Part shown: piece after piece, positions 25,013 to 32,569 of the stretch
Position numbering within the stretch: the first letter of the stretch is position 1
How the letters are laid out: every line of letters begins with the position of its first letter
Assembly (NCBI GenBank): GCA_018812925.1
Contig: JAHJCU010000005.1
Span: 1 to 64,000 of the forward strand
Direction: 5' to 3'
Length of the DNA: 64,000 nucleotides
Origin: Candidatus Omnitrophota bacterium
GTDB lineage: Bacteria > CAIJMQ01
Notes under the pieces: model-generated
Told to the model about the DNA's origin: nothing
Seen by the model: the letters and a program-made list of their open reading frames with translations, nothing else
Databases searched by the model: none
Program-made: the position numbers and the translations under genes

Positions 25013-25811
25013 TTACGATGGTGACGGCAACAGAATCGGTAAAACAGTGGATGGAGCGAAAACAAAATATATCAACGATGTTGGGCTTGGGCTTGTTCAG
25101 GTGCTGATGGAAACAACTGATGAAGATACGGTTTTGGCTACTTATAATTATGGAAACGATTTGATTTCTTCCATAAACCATACACTATCAACCATAAACT
25201 ATTTTCACTATGATGGTTTGGGAACAGTGCGCCAATTAACCGATGACGCAGAGGCGGTTGTGGCGGAATATACTTATGAAGCATTCGGAACATTAATTGC
25301 AAGCACAGGTGCTACAACCAATGCCTACGGCTTCACAGGGGAACAGCAGTTTGGAGAGGCGGATAACTTGGTATTCTTGAGAGCGAGGTATTATGATTCG
25401 AGGATAGGGAGGTTTATATCAAGAGATCCGATTGGGTATCGAGGAGGTATTAATCTATATGTATATTGTGATAACAACCCAATAAATTTAATAGATCCAT
25501 ACGGCAAAATGGGAGTAGTTGGGAGTATTATTTCTATTCCTCCAGGAGTAAGTAAATGGTTAAAGGGGGTTCAATTATTTGCATGTTCTGGTTGTTTAGG
25601 ATGTTTAGCGGGGACAGAAATTGGGTGTATAGGAACTCCAAATTGGGATGAGTGCGTAAGAGATACACTAAAAGATTATTGGGATGATGTACAAGAAGCA
25701 TCTAGCAACCCAGGATGTGCTACGGGAAAGAATTATCATAGCCTTGCGTGTGTAGGACTTTGCGCTGCTTGTATACCAAACCTATTTCCAACTTTCCCCG
25801 GATTATTATAA
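25011..25811 (+). pseudogene. Orphan Rhs C-terminal cassette 1
   Basis: In frame from the repeat boundary: RYDGDGNRIGKTVDG, YHYDGLG-like FHYDGLGTVRQLTDD, EYTYEAFG, GFTGEQQ, and the end-of-core motif RARYYDSRIGRFISRDPIGYRGGINLYVYCDNNPINLIDPYG. About 100 residues of variable tip follow, rich in Cys and Gly and without a motif I can name. The N-terminal shell-forming part of the Rhs protein is missing, so this is an orphan tip cassette, not a working toxin by itself. An internal ATG at 25047 could start translation. It is followed by a small membrane protein, the expected immunity position, and by a second cassette sharing about 370 bases. Confidence 0.8.
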
Positions 25812-25816
25812 ATATC

Positions 25817-26143
25817 ATGAAAGAATCTAATCCTCTGAAAGCTAACCACATGTCACCGAGCGAAAAAGGTAAATCACTTTCATCGTTAGTAAATCTGTTT
25901 TTTGGTTTTTTATTTATCATTCTAGGTATGCTTACTATATTATTCAAATATCCTCTATTGCCTAAAATGCCAGCAGAAGGTAGCTTTCTTTTCTTTATCG
26001 CTAATTTTTTACTTATAACAGGATTAATTGCTGAGATATTAGAGAAAGTAATACTAAAGTCTTTCTCTTGGTGGAATTTGACTAAAATTATTACAGGTAT
26101 AGTATTACTTGAAATTTGGATATATATGTTTGGTATAAAATAG
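25817..26143 (+). CDS. Small membrane protein, candidate immunity protein 1
   Basis: 108 residues from the ATG at 25817; upstream codons in the same frame lie inside the Rhs tip and are ignored. Three hydrophobic helices: NLFFGFLFIILGMLTILF, GSFLFFIANFLLITGLIAEI and KIITGIVLLEIWIYMF. It lies 5 bases after the Rhs tip 1 stop and before cassette 2, exactly where immunity genes stand in Rhs arrays. A membrane immunity protein suggests a membrane-acting toxin tip, but the tip itself is unclassified. Confidence 0.65.
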   Translation: MKESNPLKANHMSPSEKGKSLSSLVNLFFGFLFIILGMLTILFKYPLLPKMPAEGSFLFFIANFLLITGLIAEILEKVILKSFSWWNLTKIITGIVLLEIWIYMFGIK

Positions 26144-26146
26144 ATA

Positions 26147-26957
26147 TATAAACGATGTCGGGCTTGGGCTTGTTCAGGTGCTGATGGAAACTGACGACAC
26201 CGGGGATGCCGTTCTGGCTACTTATAATTATGGAAACGATTTGATTTCAGCTATAAACCATACACTATCAACCATAATAAACTATTATCATTACGATGGA
26301 TTGGGCAGTGTGAGACAGCTAACCGATGACACAGAAGCGGTAGCTGCAGAATATACTTATGATGCTTTTGGCAACTTAATCGCTTCTTCGGGTAGTGGAG
26401 AAAATTCCTACGGCTTTACTGGGGAACAGCAGTTTAATGAGGCGGATAATTTGATTTTCTTACGCCATCGTTATTATAGTCCATCTATTGGTAGATTCAT
26501 AAGTAGAGACCCATTTCATGGGTGTATCGTATCACCAATAACACGCAATCGATATCCTTATTGTATGAATAATCCTGTAAATTTTATAGATCCCGCAGGA
26601 TTGCTTGCAACACATGGTAATTGGTGTGGCCCTGGTCACAGTGCAGGCGAAAGTGGAAAACCATCAGAAAGTGATTGGACAGCTAATAATGCTGTTGATT
26701 GGCTTGATCAGATATGCAAAGAGCATGATGCATGCTTTCAAGGAGTTGACCCAGCGACTGGTAAAAGTGAATGTACAGACGACAAAAAGAATAAGAATAA
26801 ATGCAATGAAGAAATGTGTGGTAAGTTATTGAGTCCTGTGAATATAGTCCGTGGTGCAACTGGATGGGGTTTAGAAAACAAGCTTACAGGTAGAACAACT
26901 TATACAGCAGCAATTGCCGCATTTTGTTTCCCGGGAGGAATAACGCCTTTTTGGTAA
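26147..26957 (+). pseudogene. Orphan Rhs C-terminal cassette 2 with phospholipase A2-like tip
   Basis: Repeats the Rhs end of cassette 1 at DNA level from about 26147 (NDVGLGLVQVLMET ... HRYYSPSIGRFISRDPF ... YCMNNPVNFIDPAG). The tip then differs: GNWCGPGHSAG, and DWLDQICKEHDACFQG about 35 residues later. WCGPG and CxxHDxC are the calcium loop and His-Asp catalytic site of phospholipase A2-like domains; later paired cysteines (ECTDDKK, KCNEEMC) fit its disulfides. It would attack membrane lipids. ATG at 26178 opens the frame. As in cassette 1 the N-terminal Rhs part is absent, so expression probably needs recombination into a complete rhs gene. Confidence 0.8.
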
Positions 26958-26963
26958 ATAGGA

Positions 26964-27707
26964 ATGATGAAAAAAGCTAGATTGGGAATTTTAATTTTGG
27001 CAATACTTGCAGGACCAATTCTGTTTTTGTTGCAAGGTAAATGGCAATTGCTTATTGTCTATGAGATTGGAGGCTTTTTAGGTTGTATTATTAGTCACAA
27101 TTCAGTTAAGAGATACTGGCATGCTGTTTGGGTATCAATCCTTCTTGCAACAATTCTATCCTTCATTGGTGTTTATATCTATAACTTTGTCATTTCGGGG
27201 AATCATACAAGACTTATAACAGCATCTTTATTAACATTGCCCTTTTTAATATTTTTATTAATTTCTATTTTGCCGTTTACATTTGTAATAACTTTTCCAA
27301 TGTCTTTGTTGGTTGGCGATATATCCAACAAGAAAATCAGAGAGGAAGTCCAAGCAACAAAACATAGAAACAAAATATTCTTACGAAAACTTGAGATTAA
27401 GACAGGACTTAAAATTTTTGGGGGTTCTGTTGGTATTCTTTTTGTTGAGTTTGTATGTTTTTTTATGTGGGCTATGGCTTGTCAAGGATTTATTGGGGAA
27501 TGGATTAGTGTAGTTGAGTCTATAGTTAAACATATTATGATACTTACAATTGGCATTGGGCTAATTGGATTTATATCTGCTCTTTTAGATAAAATATATA
27601 AGTCTAAAAACATTGGTTGGATAATATTTATATTTCTTCTATCAGTAATTATTACTTGGAATATATTCAATATAATAATGGTAATAATAAGATATATTTT
27701 GCATTAA
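26964..27707 (+). CDS. Polytopic membrane protein, candidate immunity protein 2
   Basis: 247 residues, 6 bases after the phospholipase-like Rhs tip. About six to seven hydrophobic helices, for example LGILILAILAGPILFLL, VWVSILLATILSFIGVYIY, LTLPFLIFLLISILPFTFVITF, ILFVEFVCFFMWAMAC, IMILTIGIGLIGFISALL and WIIFIFLLSVIITWNIF. No known family recognised. Position and strand suggest an immunity protein protecting the inner membrane against the phospholipase tip; this is inference from context. Confidence 0.65.
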   Translation: MMKKARLGILILAILAGPILFLLQGKWQLLIVYEIGGFLGCIISHNSVKRYWHAVWVSILLATILSFIGVYIYNFVISGNHTRLITASLLTLPFLIFLLISILPFTFVITFPMSLLVGDISNKKIREEVQATKHRNKIFLRKLEIKTGLKIFGGSVGILFVEFVCFFMWAMACQGFIGEWISVVESIVKHIMILTIGIGLIGFISALLDKIYKSKNIGWIIFIFLLSVIITWNIFNIIMVIIRYILH

Positions 27708-27785
27708 CAATAAATAGGGACAGCTGTACTAGCTCAGTAATTCGGTAACTTTTTGGCATGATAGAATAAACCAAAGGAGGTCCTA

Positions 27786-27828
27786 ATGCAATACTCTCAG
27801 CAGATTGTTATAAAACGTTGGATCGGCC
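27786..27828 (+). pseudogene. Start of a truncated gene cut by an IS end
   Basis: AAAGGAGGTCCTA followed by ATG and MQYSQQIVIKRWI, an N-terminus in good translation context that runs straight into the IS terminal repeat at 27829. It looks like the beginning of a gene destroyed by IS insertion. Sequence 27708-27785 contains nothing else supportable. Confidence 0.4.
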
Positions 27829-27848
27829 GGTGCAAAAATTATACACGT
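27829..27848 (+). repeat. Second IS-type terminal repeat
   Basis: GGTGCAAAAATTATACACG, identical to the left end at 27965 and in the same orientation, 136 bases upstream of it. Suggests nested or successive insertions of the same element family. The 27850-27960 stretch holds a short symmetric stretch around CCACCCATTTAAAATGGAC and no gene. Confidence 0.6.
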
Positions 27849-27964
27849 TCTTTTAACTCGATGATTACCAATGTCCACCCATTTAAAATGGACAATATAT
27901 AAGTGTCTATTTTTAAGGTAGTTAGGAGGTTTATAACCCCCAAAGACTGGACAAATAGGCGCCC

Positions 27965-29347
27965 GGTGCAAAAATTATACACGTTTGTTTTTAAGTGAAA
28001 AAACAGGTATTTTTTAAAGCAGCTATCTTGCTTTTCTTCTGTTAATTAACTTGGTAGTTTTAAGACGTCTATCAAGTTTAACTTTTATGCTTACCAAGAC
28101 AGAATCATACCCGTAAGTTTATCTTCTTTATCTTTACTACTTCATTTCATCCTCGATAATAATGTCTGATTAACCCTCCCAGTTTTGATTTACATCGGAT
28201 ATTTCCACCACTCTTTCTTGGTGTATATTCAAGCGGCATATTATCCATAGAAGAATGTGGACGTGTTGTGTTGTAATAGGTTACATATTCACTTATAAGG
28301 TATCTTAGATGTTGTTCTCCAAATACAATGAAATGATTTAAGCATTCCTTCTTTATAGTTCCTACCCAGCTTTCAGCATAAGAATTCATGTTGGGTGACA
28401 TAAAGGGAATCTTTTGCACGGTAAAGTCATCATTTTTAAACAACTCATCGAATTCTCTTGAGAATTTTGTGTCTCTATCTCTTATTAACAGCTTTTTCCC
28501 ATTTTTGTCACAAGAGAGAAGAGGTAGGATATTTTGAGTCTGTTTATTTACTCATTCCTGGTTAGGATATCCAGTAGCTCCGGTAACGTAGACTCTTCTT
28601 GTTTTGATATTTATAAAGAATAGTACAAAAAACATCTTTGGTTCTAATGACGTTAGCACTTGTTTGGTAAAGAAATCACACGCCCAGAGGGTTTGGAAAT
28701 GCCTTTTGACAAAACTATCCCAGCTATCCCTTGACCTTTCAGGGGCAGGATCAAGGTTATTTTCCTTTAAAATGTTCTTTATGCTGGTTTTTGATAAGCG
28801 GTTAATGCCTAGTTTCTTTAGCTCGCCCAAGATCCTGACATAGCCCCATGCATTCTCCTTGGCCATTTTTACTACTAAGAGCCGAATCTCTCACGGGGTC
28901 TTAGGCCTACCGCGTTTTTTGGTTTTTTCAGAATCCTTTTTCCGTTTATATCTTCTAATCCAAAGTAGAAAGGTCTCATATCTTACAATAGAGATTATAT
29001 TTCTAATATCTTTTCCAAGAGGAGCACCAAATTTTACAAGTTTTCTTCTTTCAATAGGTGTTGGACGTATACTTCTGCCAATACGCTTACGTAATATTTC
29101 ATTCTCAACCTTTAGGTACTGGATTTGACGAGTTAAATTCTCCTGTGTCATTCTGCCCAGAAAAGACAAAAGTTCACTGAATACATTTCTTTGATTAAAC
29201 TCCCAGTAAGAAAGCATAGTTTTCTCCTTATATTATTTGATAAACCTTGTTGAAAACAAGTTGTTCGGGAGTATAATATCACTAGAAAGGTCATTGAAGA
29301 ACGATTGATTTAACTTACCAGAGAAGCGTATATAATTTTTGCACACC
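27965..29347 (-). mobile_element. Decayed insertion sequence, DDE integrase type
   Basis: About 1.38 kb with terminal inverted repeats: GGTGCAAAAATTATACACG at the left and, on the other strand, GGTGTGCAAAAATTATATACG at the right. The inside holds a minus-strand transposase broken by two in-frame TGA codons. An internally deleted relative is at 56505-56768, and single ends are at 23728 and 27829. No target-site duplication is obvious. Confidence 0.75.
28147..29217 (-). pseudogene. Transposase of the IS, interrupted by two TGA stops
   Basis: Three consecutive same-frame pieces. The N-terminal piece (29217-28891) has a leucine-zipper-like helix and RRGRPKTP-like linker KKRGRPKTP. After a TGA comes EIRLLVVK then ENAWGYVRILGELKKLGI and WACDFFTKQVL (first catalytic Asp) to YPNQE. 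After a second TGA comes VNKQTQNILPLL, LLIRDRDTKF (second Asp) and NSYAESWVGTIKKECLNHF (Glu), ending RPHSSMDNMPLEY. This is a rve/IS481- or IS3-like DDE enzyme with all catalytic residues still legible. The stops make it inactive. The second TGA sits where relatives have Trp, consistent with a TGG to TGA point mutation. Confidence 0.8.
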
Positions 29348-29430
29348 GTGCGCAATCCATTCACCAATCTGCTTTAAAGTACAGTTTCTTTCAGCTATAA
29401 TGGTTTTTGTTGAAAGGGGGTTCTGATAAA

Positions 29431-31290
29431 TTGAACGAGAATCAACCTATACGACGGGGTGATAAATCCTTGGCGGTCTTCCTATCGGTTATGAAGAGAA
29501 CGGCCACGGTATTTAAGAATGTCTTCCATAGTTTCCCTTTGCACAGCCTGTCTATAATTTTCTTTACCCTCGTCACCGGCCTCCTGCCGGTTGTTAATCT
29601 CTGGATTTCCAAGCTGCTTTTAGACAACATTGTGGCCTATCTTTCTGCCTCCGGCAAAAGCGAATTATTAGAACCAGTGCTGCTTATGCTGGGATTGCAA
29701 GTGGGAGTGGGAGTGACGACCATACTCCTCACCCAGGCAGATTCTTATATCTCCACAAAGCTATCGCAGCTAATCACCTTTAAAATGGAGCAGGAGATTT
29801 ACCAGCATTGCTTATCCATGGATTATGAGTTTTTTGAAACACCCAAACAGCAAGATAAGCTTTTCCGGACCCAAGCACAGTCTGCAGGAGCATCAAACAG
29901 TCTTTTCAGCACCGTCATCTCTATCGTCAGAAAGATAGTGACCATTATTTCTTCGGGCGTGGTTTTATTCCTGTTTAGTCCTCTTCTGTGTCTCGTCGCC
30001 GTTAGCATAGCCATTCCCAATCTTATTTTAAATATTAAATTAGCCTTTGAAAATTATGAACTCATAGAAAAACGCTCCGAACGAATCCGTAAGACAGGCT
30101 ATGTTGCTTCTTTATTATTGTACAAGAATTATGCCAGAGATAATATATTGTTCGGAATTGGAAATCATTTCTTTAATATGTGGAAAAGCCTTCAAAAAAA
30201 GACCTTATCCGAAGACTTAACTATACAATTGAGGAGAAATAAGTTCGGCGGTATAGGCGATATCATAAGCCATATTGCTTATTTTGGTTCATATATTTAC
30301 ATAGTATGGGCAACAGCAAAAGAAGCAACGGGCACTATCGGTTCGGTGGTGATGAACGTGGGGCTTTTTGTCAATGCCCAGGGACACATCCAGGGAATTG
30401 CCGACGACTTCGCCAATTTATATAGCAATTCTATTTTCCTCAATGATTATTATAATCTTCAGCAGGTGGAATCTAAAATTGAACGGCAGAAAACTGGCCT
30501 TCCCCTTAAGGGCAGGGTTGATTCCATAAAATTTGAAAACGTCTCCTTCAAGTATCCCCAGTCCGAAAGATACGCCTTAAAGGATATCTCCTTTGAGATT
30601 AACTTGGGAGAGTGTGTATGTCTTGTTGGCGGCAACGGGGCGGGAAAGTCAACCATCATTAAGCTAATCCTGCGCTTATACGATCCTACCTCGGGGAACA
30701 TATCGATTAACGGGAGAAATATTAAGGATTATTCAACCGATGAGCTGAGAAGGATATTCGGAGTGCTTATGCAGGATTTTAGCCTTTATCTACTCTCCGT
30801 AAAGGAGAATATCATTGTCGGCGATATAAAAAAAGCGGATAATGAAGCGGAGCTACACAGGGCTATCGATTGTGCCGGACTCGGAGAAACAGTTAAGGCT
30901 TTACCCCACGGAGAGGCTACGATATTGGGGAAAATGTTTGGAAATGGTGAGGATTTATCCATTGGGGAATGGCAAAGGTTGGGCTTGGCAAGAATCTTCT
31001 TCCGTAATGCCCCCCTTATCATCCTGGACGAGCCCACCAGTGCCCTCGACCCCCAAATGGAATCCACTGTCCTGGAGCATTTCCGCAAAATGACTGTGGG
31101 AAAGCTATCCATTATTGTATCGCATAGGTTCTCCAGCGCAAGAATTGCCGATAGAATAATTGTTGTTGATTCCGGTAAGGTAGTGGAAACCGGGACCCAC
31201 GCCGAATTAATGAAAGAGAATGGTCTTTATTCCCGGTTGTTCCGCATTCAAAGGAAGAGATATGTAGGGGACGAGCCCAACGAGGATTAA
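29431..31290 (+). CDS. ABC exporter (permease-ATPase fusion), probable peptide exporter
   Basis: 619 residues from the TTG at 29431, preferred because GAAAGGGGG lies about 10 bases upstream; an earlier TTG (29407) opens the frame. N-terminal exporter domain with about six helices, for example LSIIFFTLVTGLLPVVNLWI, VLLMLGLQVGVGVTTILL and IISSGVVLFLFSPLLCLVAV. C-terminal ATPase: Walker A GGNGAGKST, Q-loop LMQDFSL, signature LSIGEWQRLGLAR (Ile for the usual Gly), Walker B LIILDEPTSALD, and SHRFSSAR. No C39 peptidase domain, so any leader removal needs another protease. It lies upstream of two cysteine-rich peptide genes and two radical-SAM maturases and has similar, more GC-rich base use, so it is probably their exporter. 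Confidence 0.85.
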   Translation: MNENQPIRRGDKSLAVFLSVMKRTATVFKNVFHSFPLHSLSIIFFTLVTGLLPVVNLWISKLLLDNIVAYLSASGKSELLEPVLLMLGLQVGVGVTTILLTQADSYISTKLSQLITFKMEQEIYQHCLSMDYEFFETPKQQDKLFRTQAQSAGASNSLFSTVISIVRKIVTIISSGVVLFLFSPLLCLVAVSIAIPNLILNIKLAFENYELIEKRSERIRKTGYVASLLLYKNYARDNILFGIGNHFFNMWKSLQKKTLSEDLTIQLRRNKFGGIGDIISHIAYFGSYIYIVWATAKEATGTIGSVVMNVGLFVNAQGHIQGIADDFANLYSNSIFLNDYYNLQQVESKIERQKTGLPLKGRVDSIKFENVSFKYPQSERYALKDISFEINLGECVCLVGGNGAGKSTIIKLILRLYDPTSGNISINGRNIKDYSTDELRRIFGVLMQDFSLYLLSVKENIIVGDIKKADNEAELHRAIDCAGLGETVKALPHGEATILGKMFGNGEDLSIGEWQRLGLARIFFRNAPLIILDEPTSALDPQMESTVLEHFRKMTVGKLSIIVSHRFSSARIADRIIVVDSGKVVETGTHAELMKENGLYSRLFRIQRKRYVGDEPNED

Positions 31291-31291
31291 A

Positions 31292-31468
31292 TCTCTGCCC
31301 AGGGAAAGTGTTGCCTATGTGGTCAGCCAGCACATTGAGATGACATTGCGCTACGCTCATGCTACTATGGAGAAGAAGAGATGGTACATAGAGATTCTCA
31401 ATATGGACACCAAGCCCCAGATGGCTACCGGTCCGGCCCAAGGTAATGAAGAAGCCATCTCCGGATAG
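31292..31468 (+). pseudogene. Tyrosine recombinase C-terminal remnant
   Basis: Open frame with VSQHIEMTLRYAHATMEKKR, matching the box II end of XerD-like recombinases where the Tyr in MTLRYAH is the nucleophile. No start, no box I. It contains direct repeat A (31314-31336). The following stretch to 31580 has another fragment with GEIVRIEVKIDEEDIAVRLLD that I do not recognise. Confidence 0.55.
31314..31336 (+). repeat. Direct repeat A, left copy
   Basis: 23 bases, CCTATGTGGTCAGCC followed by AGCACATT, identical at 35577-35599. The two copies bracket the peptide cassette. Confidence 0.75.
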
Positions 31469-31606
31469 CTCCCGCAGGGGAGAAATTGTCAGAATTGAGG
31501 TGAAGATTGACGAGGAAGATATTGCCGTCAGGCTCCTGGACATTATCCGGGAGGAAACCAAGGTAGTTATTGACCTATAGGAGGTAGAGATTATCACCTC
31601 CAAAGC

Positions 31607-31852
31607 TATCCGCATCATCCCCAGTCTAATGTAGTAGTAGAAAGGTTTAACAGAACCATTCAGGAAGAGTTCGTATATTGGAATGAAGAATTGTTAAATG
31701 ATAATATTGCTTTTAATAAAAAACTTATGGAGTATCTGACTTTTTATAATTTGGAAAGAGGACATAAATCCTTGAATTACCAGACACCTTTAAAATACCT
31801 CATTAATCACTGCGGTTTTTCCAATATGTTATGGACTCTTACAACTACTTGA
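31607..31852 (+). pseudogene. DDE transposase C-terminal remnant
   Basis: Open frame YPHHPQSNVVVERFNRTIQEE, then EYLTFYNLERGHKSLNYQTP and LKYLINHCGFSN, the end of an IS481/IS3-type integrase core. Upstream catalytic parts are missing. Its TGA stop overlaps the -35 box of the peptide promoter, so the promoter may have been formed or captured at an IS boundary. Confidence 0.65.
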
Positions 31853-31865
31853 CAAGAATAAAGGA
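31848..31865 (+). repeat. Direct repeat B, left copy
   Basis: CTTGACAAGAATAAAGGA, identical at 35602-35619. It includes the -35 box of the peptide promoter. Confidence 0.7.
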
Positions 31866-31877
31866 TTGAGGTATAAT
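31849..31877 (+). promoter_or_regulatory. Strong sigma-70-type promoter of the peptide cassette
   Basis: Perfect consensus TTGACA (31849-31854), 17-base spacer, TATAAT (31872-31877). The first precursor gene starts 29 bases later with an AGGAGGTG ribosome site. A copy of the -35 region (18 bases) recurs at 35602-35619. Confidence 0.8.
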
Positions 31878-31906
31878 AGACAAACCAAAGAGGAGGTGGG
31901 ATAAAT

Positions 31907-32140
31907 ATGATTAGGTCTATAGATAGGCAGATGGCTTCTTTAGAAGTGTCAGTGTCAGGGTGTAGTTGCGCCTGCGCTTGTAGTTGCTCTTGTAGCTGCG
32001 ACTGCAGCGGTCTTCTCAACATCTCTTTTATAACCGAGGCAGCTTGCAGCAGTGCTGACGCTTCTGGAAGTAGAGCATATCCACGTATGAGGAACAGCGG
32101 CACAGTCCGTGAGGCGCATGGGACAACAGTCCTTGAATAA
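31907..32140 (+). CDS. Cysteine-rich RiPP precursor A
   Basis: 77 residues. Eight cysteines alternate with Ser, Ala or Asp at positions 19, 21, 23, 25, 27, 29, 31 and 33 (CSCACACSCSCSCDC), with one more at 47. Ahead is a short 18-residue leader-like segment; after the Cys block comes SGLLNIS and a 35-residue Ser/Ala/Arg-rich tail. It has a consensus promoter and an ideal ribosome site, and lies upstream of two radical-SAM/SPASM proteins and downstream of an exporter. This is the layout of radical-SAM-modified (thioether/ranthipeptide-like) peptides of the Clo7bot/SCIFF kind, but the strict every-second-residue pattern is not a family I know. A metal-binding peptide is the main alternative. 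Confidence 0.75.
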   Translation: MIRSIDRQMASLEVSVSGCSCACACSCSCSCDCSGLLNISFITEAACSSADASGSRAYPRMRNSGTVREAHGTTVLE

Positions 32141-32191
32141 TAGTAAAGAAAAGAGATAAAAATAAATAAGCCAAAGAGGGGGTGAGAAAGA

Positions 32192-32419
32192 ATGCTAAAG
32201 ATTGTACCTACTACTCAGCCTACTACTCAGCCTGCGGTGATAACGTGCGGGTGCGGCTGTCAGGGTAGTTGCTATGGTGCCTGCGACTGTAGCGGTTTGT
32301 TCGTCATCTCCACTATAAGGTGCGCTGCTGTAGGAAGTATGGCAGAGAGCGGTGTCGATAGCAGTACCGGTAGCAGCAACCGCAGAGCTTATGGTGGCGG
32401 GACCCGCCCTTGGATATAA
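32192..32419 (+). CDS. Cysteine-rich RiPP precursor B
   Basis: 75 residues. Cysteines at 19, 21, 23, 27, 31, 33 and 44 (CGCGCQGSCYGACDC). C19, C21, C23, C27, C31 and C33 fall at exactly the same positions as in precursor A, and both continue with CDCSGL at 31-36 and IS at 39-40, without any gap. The leader differs and has a tandem TTQPTTQP. The tail is Ser/Gly/Arg-rich and ends RPWI; both tails contain RAY. GAGGGGGTGA ribosome site. Conserved cysteines and CDCSGL with unrelated leaders suggest that the maturase recognises the core or follower rather than the leader. Confidence 0.75.
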   Translation: MLKIVPTTQPTTQPAVITCGCGCQGSCYGACDCSGLFVISTIRCAAVGSMAESGVDSSTGSSNRRAYGGGTRPWI

Positions 32420-32569
32420 GTGAGGAAGAGAGATAACAGTGGATAAGAGGACAATGTTTTATTTCCCCCTTATCCGGCCCATTAGGGCGTAGCAAATAAG
32501 CAAAAGCAGGAAAGCTTCCCACAAGAATAGGGTCTGTCGTCCCTGACAGGATAGGAGATTACACGCAAA

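Noticed and set aside
28147-29217. UGA read as a sense codon, because two in-frame TGAs interrupt the transposase and one falls at an expected Trp
   Set aside because: Other genes in the window use TGA as normal stops (for example the PilZ gene, the ABC-3C ATPase and maturase 1 with an overlapping ATG), and only this IS gene is interrupted. Mutational decay is simpler.
31112-31618. Minus-strand 168-residue frame
   Set aside because: It lies antisense to the end of the ABC exporter and to recombinase remnants; composition and lack of motifs indicate a shadow frame.
31907-32419. Metallothionein or zinc-finger interpretation of the cysteine-rich peptides
   Set aside because: Metallothioneins do contain CxC runs, but two adjacent radical-SAM/SPASM proteins, the exporter and the conserved CDCSGL tail fit a modified peptide better. 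Kept as the main alternative, not as the call.
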